Source of the DNA: Crocinitomicaceae bacterium
Lineage (GTDB): Bacteria; Bacteroidota; Bacteroidia; Flavobacteriales_D; Crocinitomicaceae
Direction: 5' to 3'
Assembly: GCA_029247685.1 (NCBI GenBank)
Contig: JAQWKT010000068.1
Span: 1 to 47,455, forward strand
Length of the DNA: 47,455 nucleotides
Positions 9,394-18,702 of the stretch are shown here, piece by piece. Position numbers and translations under genes: made by a program. The notes beneath the pieces are model-generated. The model saw only the letters and a list, made by a program, of their open reading frames with translations. It was not told the DNA's origin and did no database searches. Numbering within the stretch: position 1 is the stretch's first letter; every line of letters begins with the position of its first letter.

Positions 9394-11097
9394 TTAAACT
9401 ATTTCTATAAAAAGAACTTCTTGGTCTTTATAAACTTTAGAAATTCCATTTTTATTGAGATTTTTTATTGACTTATCCCATTGTTTATTGCTCAATCCCA
9501 CGTTTTCTTTTAGGGTATTTAACTCCATTTTTTGTTCCTTTTTAAGAATGTCAAAGATGGTTTTTTCATTTTCAGATAAGTTGATTTTTTTTTCTTTTAC
9601 CTCTGGTCTCATTTGAGGAAAAAACAAAACTTCTTGTATGGAAGAATTGTTGGTTAAAAACATACAAAGACGATCAATTCCAATTCCCATCCCAGAGGTT
9701 GGAGGCATTCCATATTCTAAAGAACGCACAAAATCATGGTCAATAAACATTGCTTCATCATCTCCCTTTTCGGAGAGTTTAACCTGTTCTTCAAAACGCT
9801 CTTTTTGATCAATAGGATCGTTTAGTTCCGAATAAGCATTTGCTAGTTCTTTGCCATTAACCATTAACTCAAATCGTTCGGTTAGTTCTGGATTTTCTCT
9901 ATGTTTTTTACAAAGTGGAGACATTTCTACTGGATAATCTGTAATGAACGTAGGTTGAATGTAGCTGCTTTCACATTTTTCCCCAAAAATTTCATCAATA
10001 AGTTTCCCTTTCCCCATGCTTTCATCGGTTTCGACACCTAATTCTTTGCAAGTGGTAAAAAGTGCTTGAATGTCCATCTCCGAAATATCTATTCCTGTAT
10101 GTTCTTTAATGGCATCAATCATTGATATTCGCTTAAATGGACGTTTAAAGCTTACTTCATTCTCTCCTATTCGAACGTTTGTTGTTCCTAAGACATCCAT
10201 GCATATTTTTTCAAGCATTTCTTCAGTGAAATCCATCATCCATTTGTAATCCTTATAAGCAACATAAATCTCCATTTGCGTGAATTCCGGATTGTGAGTC
10301 CTATCCATTCCTTCATTTCTAAAATCTTTTGCAAATTCATAAACGCCATCAAATCCACCGACAATTAGCCGTTTAAGGTATAGCTCATTTGCAATTCTTA
10401 AGTATAGTGGAATATCCAGAGCATTGTGATGGGTTATAAATGGTCGGGCAGCAGCGCCTCCTGGAATAGACTGTAGTATTGGTGTTTCTACTTCAAGGTA
10501 GTCTTTGCTATTCAAAAAATTTCGCATAGAAGAAATAATCTTAGAGCGTTTTATAAAAGTTTCTTTTACCGAAGGGTTAACCACTAGATCAACGTAGCGT
10601 TGTCTATATCTCGCTTCTGGGTCTGAAAAAGAATCATGAACGACTCCATCGGCATCTGTTTTAGGAAGAGGCAAAGGGCGAAGTGATTTGCTCAGAACCA
10701 TAAAAGAGGTAACATGTATAGAGATTTCGCCAACTTGTGTTTTAAACATTTTTCCGCGAATTCCAATAAAATCTCCAATATCTAATAGTTTTTTAAATAC
10801 AGAATTATATAATGTTTTATCCTCTTCTTTGCAGATCTCATCCCGATTAAAATACGTTTGAATTCTTCCTGTTGAATCTTGAATTTCTGCAAAGGAAGCT
10901 TTTCCCATAATTCTTCTACTCATTATTCTTCCTGCAATACAGACTTCTTTTTCCTCTTCATAGTCATGAATAAGAGACTTTGCAAAATCGGTCACCGGAA
11001 ATAATTCTGCAGGGTATGGATTAATTCCAATTTCTCGTAGTTTTTTAAGAGATTCTCGTCTTTGAATTTCTTGTTCTGAAAGTTCTTTTGTACTCAT
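9394..11097 (-). CDS. lysS: lysyl-tRNA synthetase, class II
   Basis: A 567-residue class II LysRS. It has an N-terminal OB-fold anticodon-binding domain ([18 protein letters not shown]) and the catalytic core with motif 2 ([18 protein letters not shown]) and motif 3 ([14 protein letters not shown]). I chose the ATG at 11097 ([12 protein letters not shown]). An upstream TTG frame would add 14 unrelated residues and overlap a promoter box. After FFPQMRPE, where bacterial LysRS usually ends, about 70 more residues form a charged helical tail ([18 protein letters not shown]...) that looks like a small winged-helix-type domain. ribD follows after 4 nt. Confidence 0.97.
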   Translation of the reverse strand: MSTKELSEQEIQRRESLKKLREIGINPYPAELFPVTDFAKSLIHDYEEEKEVCIAGRIMSRRIMGKASFAEIQDSTGRIQTYFNRDEICKEEDKTLYNSVFKKLLDIGDFIGIRGKMFKTQVGEISIHVTSFMVLSKSLRPLPLPKTDADGVVHDSFSDPEARYRQRYVDLVVNPSVKETFIKRSKIISSMRNFLNSKDYLEVETPILQSIPGGAAARPFITHHNALDIPLYLRIANELYLKRLIVGGFDGVYEFAKDFRNEGMDRTHNPEFTQMEIYVAYKDYKWMMDFTEEMLEKICMDVLGTTNVRIGENEVSFKRPFKRISMIDAIKEHTGIDISEMDIQALFTTCKELGVETDESMGKGKLIDEIFGEKCESSYIQPTFITDYPVEMSPLCKKHRENPELTERFELMVNGKELANAYSELNDPIDQKERFEEQVKLSEKGDDEAMFIDHDFVRSLEYGMPPTSGMGIGIDRLCMFLTNNSSIQEVLFFPQMRPEVKEKKINLSENEKTIFDILKKEQKMELNTLKENVGLSNKQWDKSIKNLNKNGISKVYKDQEVLFIEIV

Positions 11098-11117
11098 GGA
11101 GTTATATAAATATCTTG

Positions 11118-11125
11118 CAAAGATA
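11118..11125 (-). promoter_or_regulatory. Bacteroidota -7 promoter element (TATCTTTG) for lysS
   Basis: Read on the minus strand this is TATCTTTG, an exact TAnnTTTG match ending 20 nt before the chosen lysS ATG. A TTTG lies upstream but about 24 nt away, so the -33 box is imperfect. The box supports initiation at 11097, because a start at 11139 would lie upstream of the promoter. Confidence 0.45.
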
Positions 11126-11161
11126 ATAGGAAAGAGCAATCCATGAAAACAAAAAAAAGAC

Positions 11162-12979
11162 TTATTTTTTTAGGAACTTTCTTTGAGTGAATTCTTTAGT
11201 AGAATTATCATAAAGTTGAAGCACATAAGTACCTGATTTAAGGTTTTTGGTAGATATTTTCAAATATAAAAGTCCAGAGATGTTTTTGGGTGAAACTTCT
11301 TTTGTTATTAGTTCTTTTCCAGATAGGTCAATTATTTTAAGATTGAAGGAGCTGTTTTTGTTGTCATTAAATTGTATAGTGATATAATCAGTAGAAGGAT
11401 TTGGATATAAGCCAAGCACCATGAGATCCTCAATTTCTGAATTTGATGTAGTTTTAACGCACTCCTGCATTAATGGAACAGAAAATGAACCGTGTCCAGT
11501 AGTTGCCGAGTTTGCTTCTGTTAAATTGTTGTCTCCATCGTTGGAATAATATCCTTTTGCCCAATAATTACTTGGATCATCTTGATCAATAGTGTTTACA
11601 TAATACCAATCAGATTGAATTTTTTGAGGAGTAACGTCTAATAAAATAAAGCCACGCTTGGTTAATTCTACATATTTCACATGTGAATTCTCAATGGTAA
11701 TTAACCAACTTGCATTTATAGGTACTCCGGGGGAGGTAACACTGGTGGTTACAAATTCGACACCAACATTTGTATTCCCTTGTTTTAAATTTATTGCCCA
11801 ACTAGTATGAACATCTCCAGTGAGCACACAAAAATTAGCAATATTATTAGTTATTAGATAATCAAAAAGTTTGTTTCTTTGAGCGGGATAGCCATCCCAA
11901 GCGTCGTTGTTAAAAGGAACCCCTAAAATAGTTACCTCTGCCATTATTACTTGGTTTCCAACAACCTTCCAGGTGGATGGTGAATTAGATAAAGCAGTTT
12001 TTAGCCATTCAAATTGATCATTGCCCAACATCGTTCTGTTGGTGTCGTTAACTTGTGAGCTAGTCACCCCAACTTGTTCATCTCTCCCATGAATTCTTGT
12101 GTCAATCATCATTAATGAAAAAAGGTTTCCAAATTCAAAATTTCTAAAGACGTTATATTTTTTTGGAGTTGTTGGACGTATTGGTAACCATTCAAAATAG
12201 GCTTTTTGTGCATGATCTTTTCTTTCGTGCCAATCTCCTTCATTAGAATCATGGTTTTGCGCGCCATCTTTGTATGCATTATTTGCAAATTCATGATCAT
12301 CCCAAACACATATCCAAGGATAGTTTTGATGTAAATTTTGTAAAGATTGATCTAGGTGATAAGAGGAGTAGCGCATTCTATAATCGGATAAACTAATAAT
12401 TTCATTTGTTGGTTCGATGCTTCTCTGGACATTTGAATTTGGATCGTATTCCCCTTCTTCATACTCATAAATGTAATCTCCAAGCATCAATATTGCATCT
12501 ACATCATTTCGTTGATTTAATGCATTGTAAACGTTAAAATAACCAGACTCCATGTTTGCACAAGAGACAACTCCAAATCGAAGATTGCTCACATTTCCAA
12601 TAGGTAAAGTTTTGGTTCTACCGATTGGGCTTTTTTTTCCATTTACTTCAAATTGATAAAAGTAAAAAGTGTTTTCATTTAAGCTGTCTACATCAATTTT
12701 AACTGTAAAATCTTTTTCACTATTTGTAGTAAATATTCCCGTATTGATTATTGTGGAAAAAGAGGTGTCCGTGGAAACCCTGTAGGATCCACTAATGTTA
12801 GAATTGAAGTCTAAAGGAGTGACTCTTGTCCAAATAATAACTCGATCACTTAGCGGATCTCCAGAGGCAACGCCGTGATAAAATGGGGCATTACAAGAAA
12901 GGGGTGATATTGGAAATTGCGAAAAACAATTAAAAGCAATAAAAACAGAATAAAAGAGACTTATCGCCTTCATTTTCAT
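11162..12979 (-). CDS. PhoD-family alkaline phosphatase with T9SS sorting domain
   Basis: A 605-residue exported phosphodiesterase/phosphatase of the PhoD family. After a signal peptide (ending about residue 20, NCFSQ) comes the PhoD N-terminal domain ([20 protein letters not shown]). The metallophosphatase core follows, with metal-ligand motifs [26 protein letters not shown] and [10 protein letters not shown]. The last 75 or so residues form a type A T9SS sorting domain ([16 protein letters not shown] ... [10 protein letters not shown] ... RKFLKK). The protein is therefore predicted to reach the outer surface or medium and to release phosphate from organic esters there. A second ATG two codons in (12973) is equally possible. 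Confidence 0.93.
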   Translation of the reverse strand: MKMKAISLFYSVFIAFNCFSQFPISPLSCNAPFYHGVASGDPLSDRVIIWTRVTPLDFNSNISGSYRVSTDTSFSTIINTGIFTTNSEKDFTVKIDVDSLNENTFYFYQFEVNGKKSPIGRTKTLPIGNVSNLRFGVVSCANMESGYFNVYNALNQRNDVDAILMLGDYIYEYEEGEYDPNSNVQRSIEPTNEIISLSDYRMRYSSYHLDQSLQNLHQNYPWICVWDDHEFANNAYKDGAQNHDSNEGDWHERKDHAQKAYFEWLPIRPTTPKKYNVFRNFEFGNLFSLMMIDTRIHGRDEQVGVTSSQVNDTNRTMLGNDQFEWLKTALSNSPSTWKVVGNQVIMAEVTILGVPFNNDAWDGYPAQRNKLFDYLITNNIANFCVLTGDVHTSWAINLKQGNTNVGVEFVTTSVTSPGVPINASWLITIENSHVKYVELTKRGFILLDVTPQKIQSDWYYVNTIDQDDPSNYWAKGYYSNDGDNNLTEANSATTGHGSFSVPLMQECVKTTSNSEIEDLMVLGLYPNPSTDYITIQFNDNKNSSFNLKIIDLSGKELITKEVSPKNISGLLYLKISTKNLKSGTYVLQLYDNSTKEFTQRKFLKK

Positions 12980-13082
12980 AAGAATATAGATGCAAATTAC
13001 ATATTTTAAACTAAATAAAAGTTAAATAACATGGTTTTAAAGAGAAAAACAGAATAAAGGAAGTTAATACGTAATAATAGCG

Positions 13083-13090
13083 TAAATTTG
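13083..13090 (+). promoter_or_regulatory. Bacteroidota -7 promoter element (TAAATTTG) for the flavin reductase gene
   Basis: TAAATTTG matches TAnnTTTG exactly and ends 17 nt before the TTG start codon at 13108. This spacing resembles that of other genes in the window and supports the TTG as the genuine start. No clear TTTG was found at -33. Confidence 0.5.
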
Positions 13091-13107
13091 CAAAACAATT
13101 TATTGCC

Positions 13108-14007
13108 TTGAAAATAATTCCAAAAGAAATACCGGTTCCTAAATTACATCACTATTTATTAGGAGCTGTTGGTCCTAGACCAATAGCATTTGCTTCAACA
13201 ATAGATTTAAATGGGAATGACAATCTTGCGCCATTTAGTTTTTTCAATGTTTTTAGTGCGAATCCCCCTATTTTAATTTTTTCTCCTGCTAGATCTGGTA
13301 GAACAAATCAAACAAAGGACACTTACAACAACGTAAAAGAAAAGCCACAAGTAGTAATTAATCTAGTTAATCATGCCATTGTTCATCAAATGAGCTTAGC
13401 AAGTTCGCCATATGAGCCTAAAACAAGTGAGTTTGTTAAAGCGGGATTTACGGCTATCGATTCCGATTTTGTTGCTCCAAAGAGAGTGAAGGAGTCTCCT
13501 GTTCAATTTGAGTGTAAGGTTAATGAGGTAGTTGAATTGGGAGTGAATGGTGGTGCCGGAAATTTAGTTATTTGCGAAGTGCTTTGCATGCATATAGACG
13601 ATGCTATTTTAGATGAAAATGGGATGATAGATCAACATAAGATTGATTTGGTCTCAAGAATGGGAGGAAATTGGTATTGTAGGGCAGATAAAAACTCCAT
13701 GTTTGAAATTCAAAAACCAATAACTACTTTAGGAGTGGGAATTGACAAAATACCAACAGACATAAAAGAGAGTAAAATTTTATCAGGGAATGATCTAGGA
13801 CAATTGGGAGGCGTAGAGAACCTTCCTGATGAGACAGAGGTTAACGAATATAAGCTTTTGGAGTTGAGTGATTTATTTATTTCATTGGAAGATAACCCAA
13901 ATAAATTAGAAGAAGAATTGCACTTATTAGCTAAAAGCAAACTAGAAAATAATAACACAAAAGAGGCATGGAAGACCCTTTTAAGTTTTAATAATAATAA
14001 CGGATAA
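13108..14007 (+). CDS. flavin reductase-like (FMN-binding split-barrel) protein
   Basis: A 299-residue member of the flavin reductase/flavoredoxin family. The N-terminal 200 residues form the FMN-binding split barrel, with GAVGPRPIAFASTID, NLAPFSFFNVFSANPPIL and NVKEKPQVVINLVNH, including the usual flavin phosphate-contact region. Residues after about 205 form an extra C-terminal tail rich in Leu, Lys and Glu that looks helical. The conserved N-terminus begins at a TTG (KIIPKEIPVPKLHHYLLGA). No ATG fits, and a promoter box lies just upstream. The DUF3127 gene follows after 10 nt. The physiological partner is unknown. Confidence 0.88.
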   Translation: MKIIPKEIPVPKLHHYLLGAVGPRPIAFASTIDLNGNDNLAPFSFFNVFSANPPILIFSPARSGRTNQTKDTYNNVKEKPQVVINLVNHAIVHQMSLASSPYEPKTSEFVKAGFTAIDSDFVAPKRVKESPVQFECKVNEVVELGVNGGAGNLVICEVLCMHIDDAILDENGMIDQHKIDLVSRMGGNWYCRADKNSMFEIQKPITTLGVGIDKIPTDIKESKILSGNDLGQLGGVENLPDETEVNEYKLLELSDLFISLEDNPNKLEEELHLLAKSKLENNNTKEAWKTLLSFNNNNG

Positions 14008-14017
14008 TATATATAGA

Positions 14018-14410
14018 ATGAGTTTAAAAATATCAGGAACAATCACAAAAATATTAGAGATTGAAAGCGGAGTTAGCAAAGCAGGAAAAGAATGGAAAAA
14101 ACAAGGTTTTGTAATTAATACAGGAGCAGATTATAATCCAGATATATGTTTTAGTCTTTTTGGGGAAGAAAAAATAACAAGTCTTTCTTCTTTTACTGAA
14201 GGACAGCAAGTTGATGTTTCATTTAACCTTTCCTCTAGAGAATTTAATGGAAAATATTACCATAATATAGATGCTTGGAGAATAGAATCAAAAGAAACGG
14301 GTATTCCAGCGGAAGGACCGTCTCCAATTTCTCTCGAAAATGAAGCGGAAGCATTTACAAATACCTCAAGTAATAATGAATCTGACGATAGCGATGATTT
14401 GCCTTTTTAA
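14018..14410 (+). CDS. DUF3127 protein with an SSB-like acidic C-terminal tip
   Basis: A 130-residue soluble protein. Residues 1 to about 90 match the DUF3127 pattern (SLKISGTITKILEIESGVSK, AGKEWKKQGFVI, ICFSLFGEEK, VDVSFNLSSREFNGKYYHN) and read as a small OB-like beta barrel. Residues 91-120 are a low-complexity linker. The protein ends ESDDSDDLPF, very close to the DDIPF tip with which single-stranded DNA-binding proteins recruit repair and replication partners. DUF3127 has no established function that I know of, so a role in ssDNA transactions is inference. The gene is 10 nt after the flavin reductase, and its last 17 nt overlap the next gene. Confidence 0.88.
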   Translation: MSLKISGTITKILEIESGVSKAGKEWKKQGFVINTGADYNPDICFSLFGEEKITSLSSFTEGQQVDVSFNLSSREFNGKYYHNIDAWRIESKETGIPAEGPSPISLENEAEAFTNTSSNNESDDSDDLPF

Positions 14411-15506
14411 AAAAAACAAATTATTTCTTTTGGTTTTTTTGATTGCACCTTTTTTTTTGAAGGGACAAATAACCATTGATTCTACAGATTTTGGAGTAGA
14501 AAATGATACGGTAAGAATTAGTCAAGCGGCTCCAATAATTAGCGGTTATCAATCAACGGGGGCAAATTATACATGGGATTTTTCAAGTTTGACACCGCAA
14601 ACTCAAAAATTGAAAGATTTTTCATCCATGTCTTCCGTTTCTATTTTAATCAATTTAACCTATGGTTCTTTTGCCTCTTCGGAATATAAAGCCAGCTATT
14701 TTACGGAATCAACAGATCTGCCATTAGATGCAATAAATAATTTTTTACCTGTTGATTTAGATGGGCTTAACATGTATTATAAACTCGATTCTTTAGAGCT
14801 CAAAAGTCTTGGATATTCCTTGATTGTTGATGGGCAAGGCATCCCCTTTAAATCCGATACGATTGAAACACTTTATCAACTACCACTGCAATATGGTCAA
14901 ACTTATACTGGCACTGGTTATACCTATATTGATTTAAATCCGTTTTCTGATTTGCAATTTATTCAGCATCGAAACAGATCCTCTGAAGTAGATGGTTGGG
15001 GAGACTTAACCACTCCATTTGGTTCTTTTTCTGTTTTAAGAGTTAAACACGAAATAATAGAAGAAGATTCTGTTTATCAATCTTTTGTTGGCACAGGAGG
15101 TTGGTTTGCTTTGCCGACTAGAATAATCAAAGAGTACGAATGGTGGGCAAAAGGAGAAAAAGAACCCATGCTTAAAATTGTAGCAAATGAAATAAGTGGA
15201 AATGAAACGGTTCAATCTGTTGAATATAAAGATATTTACAGGGGATTGGATGCGTCTACTCCTGAAATGACCAGTATGACCTTTGAGGTATATCCAAACC
15301 CTGCAAAAGGAGTGTTGTTTTATGAATCTATTTTACCGATACAAAAAATACAAATTAAAAACCTTTCAGGTAAAACGGTATACAATAAAGAATTAGTTAA
15401 CTCGTATAAAGGAAACTTAATAATTAGTGAACTCGAATCAGGAGTTTATTTAATGGATATTAAAACAACCAAAAATTGTTTTACAAAGCGAATTATTGTT
15501 CGCTGA
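14394..15506 (+). CDS. secreted T9SS cargo of unknown function
   Basis: About 370 residues. I chose the ATG at 14394 because the encoded N-terminus (MICLFKKNKLFLLVFLIAPFFLKGQ) is a good signal peptide. An upstream ATG at 14340 would bury it behind 18 extra residues lying inside the DUF3127 frame. The start overlaps the DUF3127 gene end by 17 nt, which suggests translational coupling. The central region (TGANYTWDFSSLTPQTQK, WGDLTTPFGSFSVLRVKHE) is beta-rich with no recognised catalytic motif. The last 75 residues are a type A T9SS sorting domain (VYPNPAKGVLFYES ... GVYLMDIKTT ... RIIVR), so surface exposure is predicted. Confidence 0.85.
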   Translation: MICLFKKNKLFLLVFLIAPFFLKGQITIDSTDFGVENDTVRISQAAPIISGYQSTGANYTWDFSSLTPQTQKLKDFSSMSSVSILINLTYGSFASSEYKASYFTESTDLPLDAINNFLPVDLDGLNMYYKLDSLELKSLGYSLIVDGQGIPFKSDTIETLYQLPLQYGQTYTGTGYTYIDLNPFSDLQFIQHRNRSSEVDGWGDLTTPFGSFSVLRVKHEIIEEDSVYQSFVGTGGWFALPTRIIKEYEWWAKGEKEPMLKIVANEISGNETVQSVEYKDIYRGLDASTPEMTSMTFEVYPNPAKGVLFYESILPIQKIQIKNLSGKTVYNKELVNSYKGNLIISELESGVYLMDIKTTKNCFTKRIIVR

Positions 15507-15520
15507 TTTTTTTTATTTTT

Positions 15521-15892
15521 AAAAGGCAAATCAGTCTATCGCTGTCTGTTTTTTTACAGAAAGAGGAAAGTCTGGGCAGCAAAGAGCATCGTACTTCTTA
15601 ACGAGAAGGGGGGTAATTCGAGAGATTTACTTTACAGAAAGTGCCACAGAAAGGAAAACTACTTTGCTTGTCAAAGAAAAGGTGAAAAGGTGAGGTAAGA
15701 GCTCACCAGCTTGTTGGTGACAACAGGTGTTAGGTAAACCTTACGAGCTGAAAGACCAAGTATACTAGGAATTGAGGGCTGCTCGTCCAATCCTAGAGGG
15801 TGGGTTGATTGACCTTAATTGTGAAGTTAAGGCTAGATAAATGATAGGCGGCTTTTTTAAAGCAACAGAACCCGGCTTATGATTTGCCTTTT
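15521..15892 (+). ncRNA. rnpB: RNase P RNA (class A)
   Basis: The stretch holds the conserved RNase P core: GAGGAAAGTCTGGGC near the 5' end, the ACAGAACCCGGCTTAT block near the 3' end, and the intervening GTGCCACAGAAA and AGGTAAACC segments typical of bacterial type A RNA. The two ends pair to form P1 (AAGGCAAATC at about 15523-15532 with GATTTGCCTT at 15881-15890), which defines the boundaries within a few bases. This RNA is the catalytic subunit that cleaves 5' leaders from pre-tRNAs. It fills the otherwise gene-free stretch between 15507 and 15944. No rnpA gene is visible. Confidence 0.96.
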
Positions 15893-15920
15893 TAATTATA
15901 AAAAGAATAGTAATTATTAT

Positions 15921-15928
15921 TAATTTTG
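15921..15928 (+). promoter_or_regulatory. Bacteroidota -7 promoter element (TAATTTTG) for the stress-protein gene
   Basis: TAATTTTG matches TAnnTTTG exactly and ends 16 nt before the ATG at 15945, after rnpB has ended. The -33 region has no clear TTTG. Confidence 0.45.
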
Positions 15929-15944
15929 TAAAAAAAATTTAAGA

Positions 15945-16772
15945 ATGGAGAAGAAAAATTTTATTGTTCCTCATGACTTTAGCGAAGTAGCGGATGTTGC
16001 TCTAAATCATGCAATTGCTGTTGCTAAACCTTTGGAGGCTAAAATATTTGTGTTACATGTTGTTTCCAAAGAGAAAGAAATTGATAACGCGGAAAAAAAC
16101 CTTGCAAAAGTTTGTGATGAAAACAAAAACAAAGGAGTAGAATTAATTCCAAGCGTTAGAAGAGGAAGTATATTTGAAGATATTGGTGATTTTGCTGCAG
16201 AGCATCATGCAGAACTCATTTTCATGGGTACTCATGGAGCAAAAGGATGGCAGCACGTTACAGGTAGCCATGCTCTAAAAGTGGTAACGAGTTCTAGTGT
16301 TCCTTTTGTTATTGTTCAAAACAAAGCGATTCATCCTGATGGTTATAATAATATAGTGGTTCCAATGGACCTAAATAAGGAAACCAAACAAAAATTAGGA
16401 ATGGTAGCGAACTTAGCAAAATATTTTAACTCTAAAGTTCATGTTATTATTCCTGAAGAATCGGATGAATTTCTTAAACACCATGCGCAAGCTAATGTTC
16501 AATTTGCGGTTAAGTTTTTTAAGCAAAGAGAAATTGAAATGGATTATAAATTTAAATCTAGATCCAATTTTGACACTGAAGTTGTTCAGTACGCTTTAGA
16601 CACATCTTCAGATTTAATAGCCATAATGAACCTAAATAGAACTGGAGTTTTAGGTGTTTTTGGAAATAACTATGAACAACACCTTATTACCAATGAAGCA
16701 AAAGTACCTGTTTTGGTTGTTAATCCTGTGGCTCAAGGTCCAAGTCGAGGTTTTTCTACTTCATTTGGATAA
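15945..16772 (+). CDS. universal stress protein, two tandem UspA domains
   Basis: A 275-residue cytoplasmic protein made of two UspA folds. The first (residues 1 to about 145) is well conserved, starting IVPHDFSEVADVALNHA and ending in the nucleotide-loop region MGTHGAKGWQHVTGSHA. The second (about 148-275) starts IVVPMDLNKETKQKL and is more diverged (LIAIMNLNRTGVLGVFGNNYEQ). Double-domain Usp proteins of this length are common in Bacteroidota and may bind ATP. It is a single gene with its own promoter box and is closed by a strong terminator. Confidence 0.92.
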   Translation: MEKKNFIVPHDFSEVADVALNHAIAVAKPLEAKIFVLHVVSKEKEIDNAEKNLAKVCDENKNKGVELIPSVRRGSIFEDIGDFAAEHHAELIFMGTHGAKGWQHVTGSHALKVVTSSSVPFVIVQNKAIHPDGYNNIVVPMDLNKETKQKLGMVANLAKYFNSKVHVIIPEESDEFLKHHAQANVQFAVKFFKQREIEMDYKFKSRSNFDTEVVQYALDTSSDLIAIMNLNRTGVLGVFGNNYEQHLITNEAKVPVLVVNPVAQGPSRGFSTSFG

Positions 16773-16787
16773 AAAAAATAGTATATC

Positions 16788-16822
16788 AAAAAAAAAGGGC
16801 TTTGAAAAAAGCCCTTTTTTTT
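16788..16822. terminator. bidirectional intrinsic terminator
   Basis: AAAAAAAAGGGCTTT pairs with AAAGCCCTTTTTTTT around a 4-nt GAAA loop. The A and T tracts on the two sides mean it works for both converging transcripts: the stress-protein gene on the plus strand and the T9SS cargo gene on the minus strand. Confidence 0.92.
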
Positions 16823-16845
16823 GATTAAAAATTTTGATTAAGCAA

Positions 16846-18648
16846 TTACAATTTAATCAATCGTTTTACAGAACTTGATTTACCGCTTTCAATAGTTATA
16901 AAATAACTTCCACTTTTTAAAGAGCTAAAATCAATAGTTTCTTTTTGAGCTCCGATAGAGCTGTATTGATAGGCTTTGCTATAAACTTCTTTCCCATATA
17001 AATCAGTTATAATGATTTGAGCTTGAGGGCTCTCATTAATAGAAAATTCTATATTAACCTCGTTATTTGTAGGGTTAGGGTATATAGCTCCTAAAGAAAC
17101 GGTGTTGTTTTCTTCTATACTAATCGTTGGATCAAAGTTAAGTCTTACATAAGGAACATTGAGTGTATAATACCAAGTTTGATCATCTTCTCTAAATAAA
17201 AAGGAAGTTTGCTCGTCAGTTGTTCCTGCATTAGCAACACTCATATCACTACTAAAAGTTCCAACGACAGCTAGGTAAGCCTCTCCAGTAGTTAAAGTAA
17301 CAGGTGTGTTAAGTTCCATGGTTAAATTAGTGCTTATGTCTCCACTTGTTAAAATTAATGGATCGCTTTCTGCAAGAAAAGTAAAGTTTCCATTGTCAAT
17401 GCTATAAATTCGAGCATAAACCTCTGTTCCAACCATCGTAGATCCATCTAATCGAACATCAATTCCTTTTAACAATTGATCTTGAAAAATTTCAAAAAGG
17501 TTACCCACTTGAAATCCATTCGGTCTATTAGTGCTTCCCTGTACTTGGCCATTGTCTCTTGCATAGATGTAGTTGGTTACTTCAAAACTAACATTGTTTA
17601 GCGAGTTGTTTGAAGGGTCATCATCCGTAGAATCAGCAGTTAATGTTACCGTTGCAGCATAATTACCGATCGCCGAAGGAGTAAAAGGAGAAGCCATAGA
17701 AATCGTTGCTGTATCTAAAGAATTAATAGTAACTGGAACATTAGAACCGGTATAAGCACCTGAGTTTATGTCCACGTTTAAAGAAACATTGGTTTGAGTA
17801 TTACTTCCTCCATTAAAAATACTAGCAGCAAAGTCAATTGGAGCAACTTGCGTTGTAGGAATTTGGTGGTATTGTAAACCGTTAGTTCCCCAAGTTTCGT
17901 TAACAACAATAAGGTCATTATCTGATGCGGTAGTTATTTTTACATCATCAATATACCATCCATAGGTTATCCAAACATTTGCATTAGTTGCTTGACTTGG
18001 ATAATTAGTAGTCCAAGAAAATCTTAAGTAAAAAGGTTGAGGAGTTGCCCCTAAAACAGGTCCAAGATTAATACTTTTAGTCATAGGATTAGGATATGCA
18101 GATCCCCCTGAAGAAGATAAAACCGACTGGTCTAAGTTGTCTCCAATTGTGGTAAAAGTAGTTCCATCATAACTAATTTGAACCTCCTGAAGATCATTAA
18201 ATCTAGCACCGTATTGTTCAAACTCTAAAACACACATGTTTGAACCTCCTAAAGCAGCGATGTCAATCATAGAGTCAGTAGTTAAAGTATATGTAACGTT
18301 TTGTGCTTGTGTGCCTGGGTTTAGAGTTGGATTTCCATTGACAAGTTCTGCATTCCCTCCACCAGAAGTTGAGCTAATTCCGTTTCCAGACCACCAACCC
18401 TCATTTGTGGAGTTAATGTTCCATCCAAATTCAAGTCCTGATTGCCCATCATTATCAATTACCCAAGTAGAAGTGTCGTCAAAGTTGTCAGACCAAATTA
18501 CTTGTCCAAGAGCTTTTGAAGAGGAGTTGACATGGCTTTCGTGTGGAAAGTTTAGTAAGTCTTTGTTTGTATATTGGATTTGGCTTTTTTGAGCATTAAC
18601 AAAGAAGAGTAATCCAGAAAAAGAAGTTAATAGTAGAAGTTTTTTCAT
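16846..18648 (-). CDS. secreted T9SS cargo with jelly-roll and CARDB-like domains
   Basis: A 600-residue exported protein. The signal peptide is MKKLLLLTSFSGLLFFVNAQ. Residues about 50-240 look like a concanavalin-type jelly roll (WSDNFDDTSTWVIDND, LEFEQYGARFNDLQEVQISY, WYIDDVKIT) of the kind annotated as MAM or choice-of-anchor J. Residues about 245-360 resemble a CARDB/Ig-like domain (IFNGGSNTQTNVSLNVDI, DSTDDDPSNNS). The last 80 residues are a T9SS type A sorting domain (GAIYPNPTNNEVNIEF ... SGSYFITIESGK). No catalytic motif is visible, so an adhesive or binding role is the best guess. Confidence 0.88.
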   Translation of the reverse strand: MKKLLLLTSFSGLLFFVNAQKSQIQYTNKDLLNFPHESHVNSSSKALGQVIWSDNFDDTSTWVIDNDGQSGLEFGWNINSTNEGWWSGNGISSTSGGGNAELVNGNPTLNPGTQAQNVTYTLTTDSMIDIAALGGSNMCVLEFEQYGARFNDLQEVQISYDGTTFTTIGDNLDQSVLSSSGGSAYPNPMTKSINLGPVLGATPQPFYLRFSWTTNYPSQATNANVWITYGWYIDDVKITTASDNDLIVVNETWGTNGLQYHQIPTTQVAPIDFAASIFNGGSNTQTNVSLNVDINSGAYTGSNVPVTINSLDTATISMASPFTPSAIGNYAATVTLTADSTDDDPSNNSLNNVSFEVTNYIYARDNGQVQGSTNRPNGFQVGNLFEIFQDQLLKGIDVRLDGSTMVGTEVYARIYSIDNGNFTFLAESDPLILTSGDISTNLTMELNTPVTLTTGEAYLAVVGTFSSDMSVANAGTTDEQTSFLFREDDQTWYYTLNVPYVRLNFDPTISIEENNTVSLGAIYPNPTNNEVNIEFSINESPQAQIIITDLYGKEVYSKAYQYSSIGAQKETIDFSSLKSGSYFITIESGKSSSVKRLIKL

Positions 18649-18702
18649 GTTATTAAATGTATATTAAGTGTATAAATTTAGGGATTTTTTGTGTTAAAAC
18701 CA

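Noticed and set aside
11098-11139. 14-residue N-terminal extension of lysS from a TTG
   Set aside because: It overlaps a promoter box and has no family similarity; the ATG at 11097 fits.
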